From Cristatella mucedo (Eukaryota; Bryozoa; Phylactolaemata; Cristatellidae): DNA of 64,000 nucleotides. Below the pieces are notes generated by a model. It had not been told where the DNA came from and searched no databases. It worked only from the letters and a program-made list of their open reading frames with translations. Position numbers and translations under genes: made by a program. Positions 36,255 through 48,905 of this stretch are shown here, piece by piece. Location: positions 1,487,001 to 1,551,000 of the forward strand of contig WPIO01000050.1 in the NCBI GenBank assembly GCA_009760855.2. Direction: 5' to 3'. Positions within the stretch are counted from its first letter, which is position 1, and each line of letters starts with the position of its first letter.

Positions 36255-36875
36255 CTAAATACTGCCTCATGCTGATGTGATTGCCAAGCACAATCTAGGC
36301 TTTCACTTCAATGCAGATGACACTCAGTTGTACCTTTGCTCTAATCCCTCCCAGCCTTCGAGCGCCTCAAATTCTCTCAACTCACTTGCTGCGTGTATTG
36401 ATGACATCTGCACATAGATGGCAGCAAATTTCCTAAAATTAAACGATGATGATTTTAACTTAATAGTTATGGGCAAAGCGAGTGTGATTCAGACATTGGA
36501 AAAGCTGACGCTCAAATTGGCTTTGCCAGCTTATCTACTGTTGAATCAGCTCGAAATCTAGGTGTCATGTTCCAAAGTGACCTCTCGTTAGACGACCACA
36601 TCAGCTCCACAGTCAAATCTGCCTACTTTCAGCTACATAACACTGCTTAAATTCGGGCTTGCTTGGATAAGGATACCGCGTCTAAGTTGGTCCATGCATT
36701 CGTGACATCCCGTCTCGACTTCTGCAACTCACTGCTTACTGGCCTACCTGCATGTGCGATTGCAGCTGGTGCAAAACTCTGCAGCTAGGCTTGTCTGTCG
36801 TGAGCTTCGAAGTTGCCACATTAACCACTTCTCGTCGACCTGCACTGGCTACCAGTCAAGCAACGGATTGACTTC
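36255..36875 (+). mobile_element. LINE family 1 RT fragment, degenerate
   Basis: Plus-strand RT sequence from the YADD region ('ttcaatgcagatgacactca') to 'agtcaagcaacggattgact', with stops. Confidence 0.82.
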
Positions 36876-37640
36876 AATAATAATAAAAATAATAATAATA
36901 CACTTGATAAAGCGCCCTCGGAGAACTTAATCTCTTTCTAGGCGCTTTACATTTGCTGCAAAGAGAAATGCAATTGAATGCTAAGTAAAATCATGCTTGA
37001 AAAACAAACAAAATGAATAATATGGTTAGGGTTGACATGCACAGGGTCAGCATGCAAATGTGGTTAGTGGCAGCATGCACAGTATCTGCATGCATAAGCA
37101 CATCAAGGACGAATCGCAGGGACCCACTAAATGCTGTCCTAAATAGGTGTTTTTCAGTTCTTTTTAAATGTGGTCAAGTCAGGTGATGTTCTGATGCAAG
37201 TCGGGAGGGAATTCCACGCTTTGGGAGCATACGAACTAAATGCACGGTCTCCAAAAGCGGGTGGTACGATGCTTGGCCTGGTGGGGGAGTAGATCTGAGA
37301 GATGGGCTGGATCCAAAGAATGAAGTGACCTAAAAGTGAGCGACAAGACCTTGAAGTCGATCCATTGCTTGACTGGTAGCCAGCGCAGGTCGGCGAGAAG
37401 TGGTGTGATGTGGCAACTGTGACCCTCACGACAGACAAGCCAAGCTGTGGAGTTTTGCACCAGCTGTAATCGCCTGATAGCACAAGCCGGTAGGCCAGTA
37501 AGCAGTGAGTTGCAGGAGTCGAGACGGGAAGTCACGAATGCATGGACCAACTTGGACGTGGTATCCTTATCTAAACACGCCCGAATTTTAGCAATGTTAT
37601 GGAGCTGAAAATAGGCAGATTTGACTGTGGAGCTGATATG
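36876..37640 (-). mobile_element. LINE family 1 3' part
   Basis: The tail complement at 36876-36900 is followed by the terminus, 3' UTR and RT C-terminal codons (37154-37550). It meets a plus copy head-on at about 37640. Confidence 0.88.
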
Positions 37641-38098
37641 GTTTCAATATCTTGTCGCTCCTTTTTAGGTCACTTCATTATTTGGCTCCAGCCTATCTCT
37701 CAGATCTACTTCCCCACCAGGCTAAGCATAGTGCCACATGCTTTTCGGAATTCAACAGCTTACCAATACCTGGTACAAACCTTAAATCCTTTGGAGACCG
37801 TGCATTTAGTTCGTATGCTCCCAAAGCATAGAACTCACTCCCGACTTGCGTCAGAACATCCCCTGACTTGACCACATTTAAAAAGAACTTAGAAACACCT
37901 ATTTAGGACAGCATTTAGTGGGTCCCTGTGATTCGTCCTTGATGTGCTTATTCGTGCTGACACTGTGCATGCTGCTACTAACCACATTTGCATGCTGACC
38001 ATGTGCATGTCATCCCTAACCATGTTACTGAGCATGATATTACTCACCATTAAATGGCGTTTCCCTTTGAAGCAAATGTAAAGCGCCTAATAATAATA
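37641..38098 (+). mobile_element. LINE family 1 3' part
   Basis: RT end ('ggctccagcctatctctcag'), 3' UTR and 'aagcgcctaa' in plus orientation. With the preceding minus copy it forms a large inverted repeat. Confidence 0.85.
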
Positions 38099-38207
38099 AT
38101 GCACTTGATAAAGCGCCCTCAGAGAAATCTCTCTCTAGGCGCTTTAAATTTGCCTAGAAAGAGATTGAGTTTTGAGGTCACTTAATCAAGTGCATTATTA
38201 TTATTAT
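38088..38207. repeat. palindrome of two LINE family 1 3' ends
   Basis: A minus-oriented terminus (tail complement, 'gcacttgataaagcgccctc') runs directly into a plus-oriented terminus ('gcctagaaagagattgag', 'tcaagtgcattattattatt'). No coding body lies between them. Confidence 0.85.
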
Positions 38208-38214
38208 ACCTCAA

Positions 38215-39292
38215 CCTAGAAAGTAAGTTCCAGTCTGCTTTTAGAGCTAACTACCACATAAACAGTATTGCTTCGGGTGTAGAACGTTTTTAGAAATGCA
38301 GACTCAGGTAAAGTCTCTCTGCTTGTTCTTTCGGCAGCGTTCGATATTATTGATTGCCAAGTCCTTCTCGGGCATGTTTCACCTCGACTAGGAATCATGG
38401 GGTCAGCATAATGATGGTTCAGATCCTATCTATGGGAGACTGTTGAGTATCGGTGTGAACAGACAAAGGTAGTCCAAGGAACCACTGTAGTACGGGGCAA
38501 CCTCTGGCTCTGTGCTTGGTCCGGTTAAAATCACATGTTATACTTTCCTTCTTGCCAATGCAATCGATAGGGCCCTGTTCCAAAGCGACCTTAAACTGGA
38601 TGAACACTTTAGCTCCACAGTCGGCTGCCTACTTACAGCTACACAACATTGCTAAAATTCGGGCTTGATTGGACAGAAATGCTACATCCAAATTGGTCCA
38701 TGCATTTGAGACATCCTATCTCGACTTCAATAACTGCTTCGACTCCTATGATTGCTGATCTAATGGCCTGTGCAACCAGGCCCATACAGTTGCTGCAATA
38801 ATCTGCAGCGATGCTTGTCTGCCCCCAGTCACCTCATCTCTTCTTACCGACCTGCAATGACTTCCAATCAAGCAGCACATCGACTTCAAGGGTCTGTCAT
38901 TCACTTGTAAGTCGAGTCCTTTCATTCTCTGGCTCCATCACACAACCAATCACACATCCAACACAAGCCAACCTATCACAACTACTCACCCACCAGGCTA
39001 GGCATCCCCACCATCGTACCTCAAAAACTCATCAGGAGACCTTTAGCTTGGATGCTCCTTAAGCTTGGAACTCACTACCGACTGACGTCAGAACATCACC
39101 AGACATGACTACATCTCAAAAGAAGCTAAAAGGCACCTGTCTAGCAGAGCATTTAGTGGGTCCTTGCGATTCGTCCTCTATGTGCTTATGCTTGCTGACA
39201 CTGTGCATGCTGCCACTAACCCATATTTACATGCTGACACTGCAAGCCACCTCTGATCATGTTATGCTTGTTGACATTGTGCATAACAATAA
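38215..39292 (+). mobile_element. LINE family 1, badly decayed plus copy
   Basis: It runs in family order from a decayed RT start ('aagtaagttccagtctgctt') to the 3' UTR ('gacactgtgcatgctgccac'), with many deletions. Confidence 0.75.
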
Positions 39293-39482
39293 TAATACAC
39301 TTGATTAAGCGCCCTCAGAGAACTCAATCTCTTTCTAGGCACTTTACATTTGCTGCAAAGGAACCACGATCGAATGATGAGTGGTATTATGCTTGATAAA
39401 ACAATTTTACCATACATCTTATGTGAAGTGCCTAGAAAAAGATTTACTTCCCTTATGATTCTATACAAATATATTACTATTA
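39283..39482. repeat. second unit with inverted LINE/SINE-type 3' ends
   Basis: A minus-oriented family 1 terminus at 39285-39400 is followed by a plus-oriented end ('gaagtgcctagaaaaagatt', 'attctatacaaatatatta'). Confidence 0.7.
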
Positions 39483-39559
39483 TTAGTGATACCAACAACT
39501 GTAAATGACAGAATACACAGGCACATACAGGGCAATAAATACGGAATGTGGAACGGGTA

Positions 39560-40130
39560 GTTGTTGGTTTATTTCTTTAATTGCCGAGTGGGGCAATAGC
39601 TCGAAGCAGTCGGCAGAGTTCTACACTGTGGGCCCATAGGAACTGTAGGCAAGGTCTATAAAGGAGGACGGTTCGGGGAAAGCGAGCAGATAGCATTGAG
39701 TGGGTGGCAAGAGTAGAAGCCTGACGAGTAATCAGATCCAGGTAGATAAGGAGGAGCAAAAACATGAAGGTGAAACAAACATGAAGTGGCACGACACCTG
39801 AAGTTGATGTGCTGCACGGCGAGTTTAATGTTTACGAAGGACAAGCCTAGCTGCAGAGAGAACCATCGGCTAGAGCAGGCTTGATGCCAAGGTAGGGAGA
39901 TCTACAAGCACAGAGTTACATAACTCAAGGCTGTCACAAGGGCACGAACTAACTTGGCTGCCGTACCCCATGTCTACGCATACCAAACTTGTGCCGTGCT
40001 ACATAGCTGACAATAGGTATCTAGCAAAAAGTCATTTTGGAAATTGACATCCAGACTCTGCGTAAGGGTAAAGAGAATGTAGTCGCCGAGACAGTTTTGA
40101 GGGGTCGGGCATTTCAGTCTCCGAGCAAGA
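39560..40130 (-). mobile_element. degenerate LINE fragment, third subfamily or diverged copy
   Basis: The minus strand retains the order of LINE RT C-terminal phrases (plus strand 'gaagttgatgtgctgca', 'acaagcctagctgcag', 'agagttacataactcaag') but matches families 1 and 2 only loosely. Confidence 0.5.
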
Positions 40131-42320
40131 TTTAGATTGCCCAATTTTCACGTGCCAATAGAGTTCCCTTCGTTGCTCTCCTCAAAGTTGTAATAGAAGT
40201 TAAACGGCTTGACCAAGTCAGATACCGGGTGGGACCCTAAGAGCACGAGACGTAACACTGCGCACCGGAATGAGGGCCTACGAGGCACGAACGGTGCGGA
40301 TTTAGGCAATGGCTCGTCTCGACCCGACCAACTCGACCCTACTCGATCCCACGGAGTGACCACCCAACCGCAAGCTATCACACGCTTCCACGTTAGACTG
40401 CAGAATAGCCTACGTCGCAGGCACGCTAGCCTGGCTAACTACATGCCGCATAAGCGCAGCCGGCAATGAGCCAGCTCATTAAAAATGACGTCATCTGGCT
40501 CCAAGCACGCCAGCTGATGGCCATTGTCGACAGTATTCCGTGTCCTGGTGTATCGGGCGCATGCACCCCAAGCACATGCAGATGATCCTTCAACAGCAGG
40601 GTCGCATAGCTACAGCCCTGCAATCGTCGAGGTCTAGAGCAGTTCTTCTGGCTTCCCTACAAAAGATTATCTAGTTACGGTGCGACGAGAAAGGACGCGT
40701 GGGGTGGTGAGCGGGGTGGTGGGGGGCTCAGCAATGGCGCAGCAAAGGCTTCGAGCGCCTCTGCGGCGGAGCGCATAACGCAAACGCATGGCTGGCGCGG
40801 GCAAATGCACGGGCAAATGCATACGCCAATCGCCGACCAAGTCGGCTAAAGAATGTTTGCTTGCAACGCCGTCGCAACCACAAAGGAATGGACGGTGAGC
40901 TGCTAGCAGTTTGCTATACTCATTCCGACACGCGGCGGCTGACACAGCTGGCGTACGCCCGGCGCCCGCGCTGTACCATCAAGGGGGCTAGCCTTGGGCT
41001 AGGATCCAGCGCAAGCGCCGGCGCCAAACGCTGGCGCGACTGGGCGCGACGGCGGGACAGCTGCGCGTGCGAGTAGAGACGTGCAAACCGACAGGGCTCA
41101 CCCGGTGGGTCTTTTTTTAGTTACTGCTCCTCCGATGAACTGAAAGCCCACCTGGAAAACAGACCATCACATGGAGGATACCGAAAGGTTTAGGGTTTGG
41201 ATGGCGGCCCGACCGGAAAGACTCGACAGTTCCGCAACCTTGACCTTTACCGCGCCATCGCGCGTTATCGAGTGAATCCGAGGAAATTAAAAGTGCACGC
41301 AAGCGACGCGAGAGTGACTAGATTTCATGCAAAGTGCAGCATTGAGCCAAAGGAGCACGTTTTAAATATTTACTGTCTGGACGTCGCAGCTAGCGCCACC
41401 AATCCACCGGCGATCGTCGCCCGTCAGGAGTTATCGCGTCTGGCTTCGATGTGCGCGGGCGGGACGGGGTGGGGGCGGGGGTGAGGTGTGTGAGTGCGAT
41501 AACACGTGTTGTGTGCCCGCTGCGGCTTCTGCTGTTGTAATTAGCGAAGCGCCTGACACTAACGTACACGCATCGCCTGTGGCCAATAGTTAAGCCATTG
41601 AAGCGGCGCAGCGCCTAGTCGATTAGTATCTCATGGCGTCGTCACTTCCGACCGCCGTACTTAGCTCGTGGCCGACGATACGCTGCACACGGACCGGAGC
41701 GGCGCAATAAAGCCCCGCTGCAATACGAGACGGCGAGGCGAGGCGAGCGTCGCATGCGACCGCAATAGCACAGCGAATGTCTGACTGACGCCCAGCCGGG
41801 TGCATCTGTTCAAAGCAGCACGTGGCCCGGGTGCTGGAGATTTGTTTGACATTTTTCGCAAGAAAGTGCGTTCAGCAGCCAGCTACACTTGAGTGAAGGA
41901 AAGACGGGTTAGCGACACGGGAGTGGGAGTGGCTTCCCACTGACCTACATAGGTGGGCCGCCGCGTGGCCAGGATTTCGGCATGGGGGGGGGAGAGGCTA
42001 AATATTGACCTTGAAGACGCGCGCTACAAGGTCAGGATACTGAAATGCGATTGGGGTAGGCTCTCGGGCCTTTCCGAAAACTGCGACATCTCATTTCAGA
42101 GGAACGAACCGGAAGCTCCTCCGCGCCGATTGCACAGAAGCCTCTTCTTCCGAGCTGCCAATCTAAGAAAAAAAATTCTCTCCTTGGGGATTCGATGAGC
42201 TTGAAACTGCGTGCCGTGGGTGTTCAGTCCGACTGGCCCATTAAAATCGCCCAGAAAGAATTAATTATCCCCAACTCCAAAAAATATCGTCTCCTCCTTA
42301 AACAATAATGGCAATAATGG
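40131..42320. other. CpG-rich DNA without recognised gene
   Basis: The GC content rises between about 40650 and 41900. Short open frames on both strands have no recognisable domains. It contains an LTR remnant (41505-41615). Confidence 0.4.
41505..41615 (+). repeat. LTR fragment related to the 12.1-14.5 kb element
   Basis: 'ctgcggcttctgctgttgta', 'gcgcctgacactaacgtaca' and 'gcctgtggccaatagttaag' match the complement of 12510-12620 with substitutions. Confidence 0.75.
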
Positions 42321-42322
42321 AT

Positions 42323-42475
42323 CTGGTCTGGCCCAGCTGTTAAGGCGCTCGCCCCGACAAAGGTCTGGCCAAGGTCGTGGGCTCAAACCCCGTGGGATAT
42401 GTAAAGTGCCTGAATAGAGATTAAGTTCTCTTAGGGCGCTATACAAATTAATAATAATAATAATAATAACTGTGA
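42323..42475 (+). repeat. tRNA-derived SINE, family A
   Basis: Complete copy: head 'ctggtctggcccagctgtta', tail 'gaatagagattaagttctct' and 'agggcgctatacaaatta', then an AAT-repeat tail. Confidence 0.9.
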
Positions 42476-42479
42476 AACG

Positions 42480-43380
42480 GTACCCGGAATTGCGCACCAA
42501 AGGCTCGCCGTTCCAGCAACTCATTGAGCCCCATTTTAAACACCGCGATATTGCCGCCCGGAGAAGCGAGGCCAAAGCGAGGCCAAGGCGAGGCTGAAGG
42601 CTGGCCGCCCATTAAATCGCTATCTGTGCCGCTCTCTATGCCGAGAGGGCTTCTGCAGCCCGCCTCATGCCGGAATGGAAGTCCCATCAGCCAACGAGTC
42701 GCCGCCTGCTATGGCTGGCTAGTTCTGTCTAGGTCAAAGCTCCGCGACCCGTTGGACATTTCAACAACCCGTTAATACAATTCGCGATATCTCACGAAAG
42801 AGCTCGTCTTAACAAGTTGAGCGAATACAGAACTTCGCACAGCAGCTCTTTCGTTTCGACCGCGCTTCGCGTTAAGCCGCGCGAGGTACACTTGGCGGTG
42901 TTATGACGCGACCGCGCTGGCCTCAGCATGCGTTAATTGACGGAGGGACAGATTCGAGGGCGACAGAGGAGCAGAACCAACGCCAAACGCAGCGCTGCGA
43001 AGCGCCGTGTCAAGAATCGAGGTACTGGTAACCGGAGGCACCTCCCGGAAACACTGGCTTTAACGCGAAAGCTGACCTGAGCTCTCTAGCGCTCAACGAT
43101 AAGGATAGGCCTCATCTTGGACTGATAGAATTGGGGGGGGGGTCTGCAGTTTGTGATGTCTCACGTTTTACTGCTGCTAGCGGAGCTCCGTGGCAACCAG
43201 CGCTGCCAGATTTTGCCGAAACGTAGCGCAATTTATTTCGCAAGCCACCAGCCCTGAAAGAAGTACTTGGGCATACGTCACGCATGGGAGACAACGAATT
43301 AATGATAGAAGAAGCACACAACAGCACTTGGGTACCTTAAAATGCAACAACAACAACAATAATAATAATGATGATATTAT
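42480..43380. other. no gene recognised
   Basis: Unique DNA with a G run at about 43132-43142 and a short AAC/AAT repeat near 43345-43370. Confidence 0.4.
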
Positions 43381-43384
43381 TAAT

Positions 43385-43745
43385 AATCTCAATACATCGC
43401 CTTCGTCTTTATCTGCACAAAACAAGGTGGGTGTTACGCTGGAGAGTTTTTAAGTGCTCGCGCAATGTCCCACTGGCGTTTGGTTCGCACGCGTTGGTAA
43501 AAAGTCTTCAAACCGCTCAAAGAGAAGAATGTCTGAAGGAGAAGCCCGACTTAGAAAGACGAAGGTCAAGGACGCGAGTCAGAGACACTGAGCGGCTGGA
43601 GAGGAGCAGCCAGAGGCGACAGCTGCACGACGGCATACGGTCTCTTTTTGCAAGAGTTACGGAGGCGACTTCCCCCAATCTAGGACCCGCAGAGCCAATG
43701 CTTCTGTCACCGGAAGTATTAAAGTTAAACGAAAGGAACGGATAG
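43385..43745 (-). mobile_element. LINE family 2, diverged copy
   Basis: Plus strand 'gtgggtgttacgctggagag' and 'aatctaggacccgcagagcc' align with the 3' UTR and RT end seen at 23095-23400. Confidence 0.6.
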
Positions 43746-44810
43746 CTTGCAGTCCTGTTGGATTAGTCGAGGGATACCGGAAGCTGAAGCTGCTGCAGCC
43801 CGACTGAACTTGGTTCGTCGTGGATCACTAGGGTCGGAGGTCAAGGCCTTTGACTTGACTTCTTGGATGTCGACGAGCTGCTCCTAGATAGTGCGTCGTA
43901 GGGAAGTCTTGTATCTCGGCGATATTTTCTAATTGGAGAGCGAAAGACCCATCTGACGACAGTACGAGAGCTCAAAGGTTAGGCTCGCTGTTACCTTAAA
44001 GACAAAGATCGTGAGTTGAACTTAAGGACTTTCTTTTTTAGACAGCCGTATCGTGGCATTCAATTCATTTTATTTTATCGTTGAGCGTCAGCCGATGAGC
44101 TGAAATCCAAGCTCCGACTAACTATCGAGCAGCGTTGCAGACGCTGCTTAGCAATTATGACCAACCTCGATCGGAATAGGATGCGCACGTTTCGGCTACG
44201 CACTAGCTCCGCCGTTGGGCGGCTTAGCGCTTTAATGAGCTGGCTCCTGCTGCATTTCGCTTTGCGGTGACGTCGCGTGCGAGGCTGCCGTGAGGACGAT
44301 CGATCGCCAGGCTCGCGAGTATTTGTCAGCACGCAAGCAAAGATTTATCGTTCAGCGGACCGTCGCTAAAGAGTCTTAGGCGATCGGCTAGTAGCAGAGT
44401 GGCGGGTAATACTAGCGGGGTTACGAAATGACGAAAACCTACGCCTGCTAACTAACAATTGAATGCGTGCACCATCCATCGCAGACACCGTCGATTCTTT
44501 GACATCCTCATGCTCGAGACGCCGGCTAATCACGAGCAAAGCCCTTAAACGTTGCGAAAGATTACGCAATTAGCGTCCGCTGACTTGAACTACTGACACA
44601 CTGCCTGCAGACTCGCTTCGCTGAGTCGTAGAAGTTCCAGCATGGACGACAACGCTGTGCCATCTTGCCTCTTGACCGAAGTTCGCCATCTAGCCACGCG
44701 ATACAAGTGTGCCATCTCGCTGCGTAACGGACTTTCTCGCTTTAATTCGTAGAGATGAGTGAGCCCACAAGGTTACCATTTAAAAAGAAGCGTAAAACGC
44801 CGGTGTTTAT
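43746..44810. other. no gene recognised
   Basis: Short frames only. Confidence 0.4.
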
Positions 44811-44814
44811 CACA

Positions 44815-45085
44815 GCATTTAGCGGGTCCTTAGCGATTCGTTCTGCGTGTGCTATGCGTGCCGACACTGCGCATGCTGCCACTAATCATGTTCTACATGC
44901 TGAGAATGTGCCTGTGCGTGCTGAGACTGTGCACGTCACCTCTAATCATGTCGTGCATGTTGACATCGTGCATGCTACCGCTAGTCATTTGCTCATGCTT
45001 GCTTTGCAGCAAATGTAAAGTGACTAGAAAGAGATTAAGTTTTCGGAAGGCTCTATGCAAACGTATTATTCTTATTGTTGTTATT
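44815..45085 (+). mobile_element. LINE family 1 3' UTR and terminus, with tandem repeats
   Basis: Begins 'atttagcgggtccttagcga' and ends 'aagtgactagaaagagatta' plus an ATT-rich tail. The 3' UTR holds about four diverged units of the pattern 'gctgacactgtgcatg...ccactaatcatgtt'. Confidence 0.8.
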
Positions 45086-45277
45086 GTCATCGAATCGTGC
45101 AGGTTTAGCCCATACAAGGTTGCAGCGCTTGTCAGAGATTTAGATCGAGCTGTTTCCTCGTTATGCTGCCGATGCGCGATCTGCACCAGTTCCGACCTGG
45201 GAACCGCGGTGGCCACGGAATTCGGCTCCAATACATCACTCCGGTGATAATCGCTGACAAAGTCCTACCTTAGAAGA

Positions 45278-45372
45278 ATGATAATAATAATAATAATAAT
45301 AATGCACTTGATAAAGCACCATCAGAGAACTCAATCTCTTTCTAGGCGCTTAGTAATAACATATTTCTAGAA
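45278..45372 (-). mobile_element. LINE family 1 3' terminus
   Basis: AAT-repeat tail complement, then 'gcacttgataaagcaccatc'. A plus-strand LINE body follows after 280 bases. Confidence 0.85.
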
Positions 45373-45654
45373 AGTCATTGGAGAAATATAAACCTTGTTT
45401 TCTTGATACTTAAAATATGATGGAGAGGAAGCATGCCAGGCGACTAGTAATAGCATGCACAATTTTTTTGCAGCGAGCAAAAGCAAACGGCAGACAATTC
45501 ACAAGGACGGAACGAATACTGTGGGGGGAAAAGCTAGTCACTTAGTTTTTTATTTTTAAAAAAACGTCACATAGAAGCGAGCGGTCTCCAAAGGATTTGA
45601 GGTTGATTCGAGGGACAGCTCCAACAACTTGAGTTAAAAGAGCTGGCGGCACGA

Positions 45655-46905
45655 CCAGCTTAACTCATATATCGAAACCTCACACCTTACTAGTAAGTTT
45701 AAGTCTGGCTTTAGAGCTAACCACTCCACAGAGTCAGCATTGCTTAGGGTGTACAACGACCTACTTAGGAATGCAGACACTGGTAGAGTGTCTCTGCTTG
45801 TTTTGCTCGATATTTCGGCAGCTTTTGATACCATTGATCACAAAGTTCTTCTAGAGCGCCTCTCATCTCGCCTGGGCATCACTGGCACTGCTCTGCAGTG
45901 GTTCAGGTCCTATCTCAGTGGGATACTCCAGAGTATTGACGTAAATGGACATAGATCATCTGAGGTACCTCTGAAATATGGGGTACCTCAGGTCACCGTG
46001 CTAGGTCCGGTTCTTTTCACGGTTTATACTCTCCCTCTTGCTGATGTGATTGACTAACACAATCTAGTCTTTCACTTCTATGCGGATGACACTCAGTTGT
46101 ACATTTGCTTTGATCCCTCCCAGCCTTCGAGCAACTCGAATTCTCTCAACTCACTTGCTGCATGTATTGATGACATCCGCACATATATGGCAGCAAGTTT
46201 TCTAAAACTAAATGATGATAAGACTAACTTACTTGTTATGGGCAAACCCAGTGTGATTCAGACACTGGAAAGGCTGACGCTCAAAATTGGCTCTGCCAAC
46301 ATATCTCTAGTTGAATCAGCTCAAAATCTAGGTGTCATGTTCCAAAGTGACCTCTCGTTAGACGACCATATCAGCTCCCCAGTCAAATCCGCCTTTTAGC
46401 TTCATAACATTGCTAAAATTCGGGCTTGTTTAGATAAGGATACCACGTCCAAGCTGGTCCATGCATTCGTGACATTCCGTCTCGAATTCTGCAACTCACT
46501 TCTCGCTGGCCTACCAGCATGTACGATCAGGCGATTGCAGCTGGTGCAAAACTCTGCAGCTAGGCTTGTCTGTCGTGAGCGTCGCAGTTGCCACATCATT
46601 ACTCCACTTCTCGCCGACCTGCACTGGCTACCAGTCAAGCAACGGATTGACTTCAAGATTTTGTCGCTCACTTTTAGGTCACTTCATTCTTTGGCTCCAG
46701 CCTATCTCTCAGATCTACTCGCCCATCAGGCCAAGCATCGTACCACCTGCTTTTCGGAATCCAACAGTTTACCAATACCCCGTACAAACCTCCAATCCGT
46801 TGGAGACCGTGCATTTAGTTCATATGCTCCCAAAGCCTGGAACTCCCTCCCGACCTGCGTCAGAACATCCCCTGACCTGACCACATTTAAAAAGAATTTA
46901 AAAAA
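45655..46905 (+). pseudogene. LINE family 1 reverse transcriptase, broken
   Basis: The frame holds 'LLVLLDISAAFDTIDHKVLL' (first catalytic Asp), 'FTVYTLPLADVID' followed by a TAA at 46055-46057, then 'FYADDTQLY' just beyond it. A second stop occurs near 46399, then a continuing frame to 46905 with 'LHWLPVKQRIDFKILSLTF'. At least two stops and one frameshift separate the parts, so no functional RT can be made. Confidence 0.88.
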
Positions 46906-47165
46906 CATCTATTTAGGACAGCATTTAGTGGGTCCCTGTGATTCGTCCTTGATGTGCTTATTCGTGCTGACACTGTGCATGCTGCCACTAACCACATTTG
47001 CATGCTGACCATGTGCATCTCACCCCTAACCATGATATTCATTTTGTTTCTTTGTCAAGCATGATATTACTCACCATTCAATTGCATTTCCCTTTGCAGC
47101 AAATGTAAAGCGCCTAGAGAGAGATTGAGTTCTCTGAGGGCGCTTTATCAACTGCATTATTATTA
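45655..47165 (+). mobile_element. LINE family 1, 5'-truncated plus copy
   Basis: From the RT domain ('cttaactcatatatcgaaac') through the 3' UTR to 'aagcgcctagagagagattg' and an ATT tail at about 47155-47170. It is truncated at almost the same point in RT as the 10.6-12.1 kb copy. Confidence 0.9.
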
Positions 47166-47169
47166 ATAT

Positions 47170-47575
47170 TATTTCTAGCCAGATTAGAAAGTAGTTCGGA
47201 TAGGTAGGGCCTACTGCAGCAGACATGCCTAGCTTCAGAGTTGTGCATCGACTGTAGGAGCCCTATTTCGCCGGCCACGTAGACCTGCGAGTAGTGAGTT
47301 ACACGAGTCGGAACGTCACGTGTGTCACAAAGCGGGCTCTGCATCTCAGAAGCAGAGCTGTAGGCGGGCGGGGGTCTGCAAGGCTAGTCTTCTTAGACTG
47401 GGCAGAGGATGAGACCATTTTTCGAGATGAGGCCATGCATGGCAGGCTGATATGTAATTTGTATATAATTAATTTGCAATTTGCAAATCCTAAGATAGCT
47501 TAATCTCTATTCAGGCGCTTCGCATATGCGACGCGGCTCGAGTCTACGACCTCTGCCAGACCTTGGTCCCCCGGG
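47170..47575. other. decayed repeats
   Basis: A minus LINE RT-end remnant lies at about 47175-47300. A minus SINE A tail and box B lie at 47505-47570 ('attcaggcgcttcgcatatg', 'cggctcgagtc'). No gene. Confidence 0.5.
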
Positions 47576-48900
47576 CAAGCTTGACGGTGGATACTGAAAT
47601 AAAGCGCAGAACGATGACGGTATGGTGTAGAGTCCATTGAGGATATTACCTTGGTGATGGACTTTCTGATCGTATCTATCGTGCTTACAAAGAAGTCAGA
47701 GAAGCGCTGCAATAGATCGCCACCAGGATTTTATAGGTCAGGCGCTGACCCAGTAGCGGCCAAGGCGACGGTTGATGGTCGAAATAAGCGAATTTTCGAA
47801 TTGTGCATTTGTAATTCCAATGTTCCAAAGTTTTCTTTTGTAGAAGCGCGACTTAGCCTTAGCCAGGACAGTTTGTCTAGTGAAATGCTTGCAGTGAACC
47901 GTAGGCGTCGCGCTGCGGCGTCGCCCGCCCGGCGAACCGTCGGATCGTAGGAGCGCCGAGGCCGAGCGGCTCGCACGAAACGCAATCGATAGCGTGGCCT
48001 ACGTAGCCCGGCCCGGCTCTGCGCGCTTTCGCTCACGCTCGGTCGCTTCCCATTCGCTTGACGGTTGGGAAACTGGTCATCGCGCGGGCTGAGCGTCAGC
48101 GTCAGCTGTAGAGGCGGCGAGGCCAGCCCTGAAGTAGGCTGAAGGCAGACGAGGTGAGTGTCGGCTCTATCTAGGTCATGACTAGAGAGCGCTCTGGTCG
48201 CCGCTAGGAACGCAGGCACGCGTCGGGAAGCGACGGTACGACAAAGGAGCTGCCGCAGCCTAAGCCCTCTACCGTCAGCCCCTCGTGAAAGTCCGGCAGC
48301 CTCTCTATAGCGACGATAGAGTTTCCGGGGGGGGAAGCTACAGGGATACAATCCGCCGCTGAGAGAGCCCCTCTGCGGGCTTTTCGAGTGGCGGGCGGCT
48401 TTTTAAGTTGTTTCTCACGAGCCGGACTTACCTTATTTTTTCTCGCTAGGACCTTACCGGCTGGGACAAGCGCTTTCGGTGCAATTAATTTGCGTTAGTT
48501 TCCCGACGGGGCGTTGTTTTTGCTTTTAGGGATGGCGATCGGGCAGTTTTAGAGCGAAAAAAAGTACGCGACCCTTTCTCGGCAGGTCTAAGAGAGTTGC
48601 CGGTCGGCCTCGACCGTCGGGCACCATCGGCGTGAAGCTTCAAGAGCTCAAATAAAATAATTCTTATTAGATCGAGCACGATGTAAAGCATCTGGATAGA
48701 AATTTGGTTCTTTTTGTGCACCATGCAAGCGATTTACTTATTTTTAATCAAAAGACGCGAGCTTTGCGGTTCATCTTCGATGCGCTACTTCAGGCATTTC
48801 GGACGTGTGAACCCGATAAGTCACCCGCGCATTTTCTCCGTCTATGCATCACGGCATGCATCCGAACGCGGAGGGGAGGAAATCGATGAGCAGCCTTCTC
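47576..48900. other. GC-rich DNA without recognised gene
   Basis: A 206-codon minus-strand frame (47731-48351) is open but Arg/Ser/Ala-rich and without a recognisable domain. It is compatible with chance in GC-rich sequence. Confidence 0.4.
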
Positions 48901-48905
48901 CGTCG

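Noticed and set aside
47731-48351. 206-codon minus-strand frame
   Set aside because: Arg/Ser/Ala-rich, no domain, GC-rich setting, no splice context.
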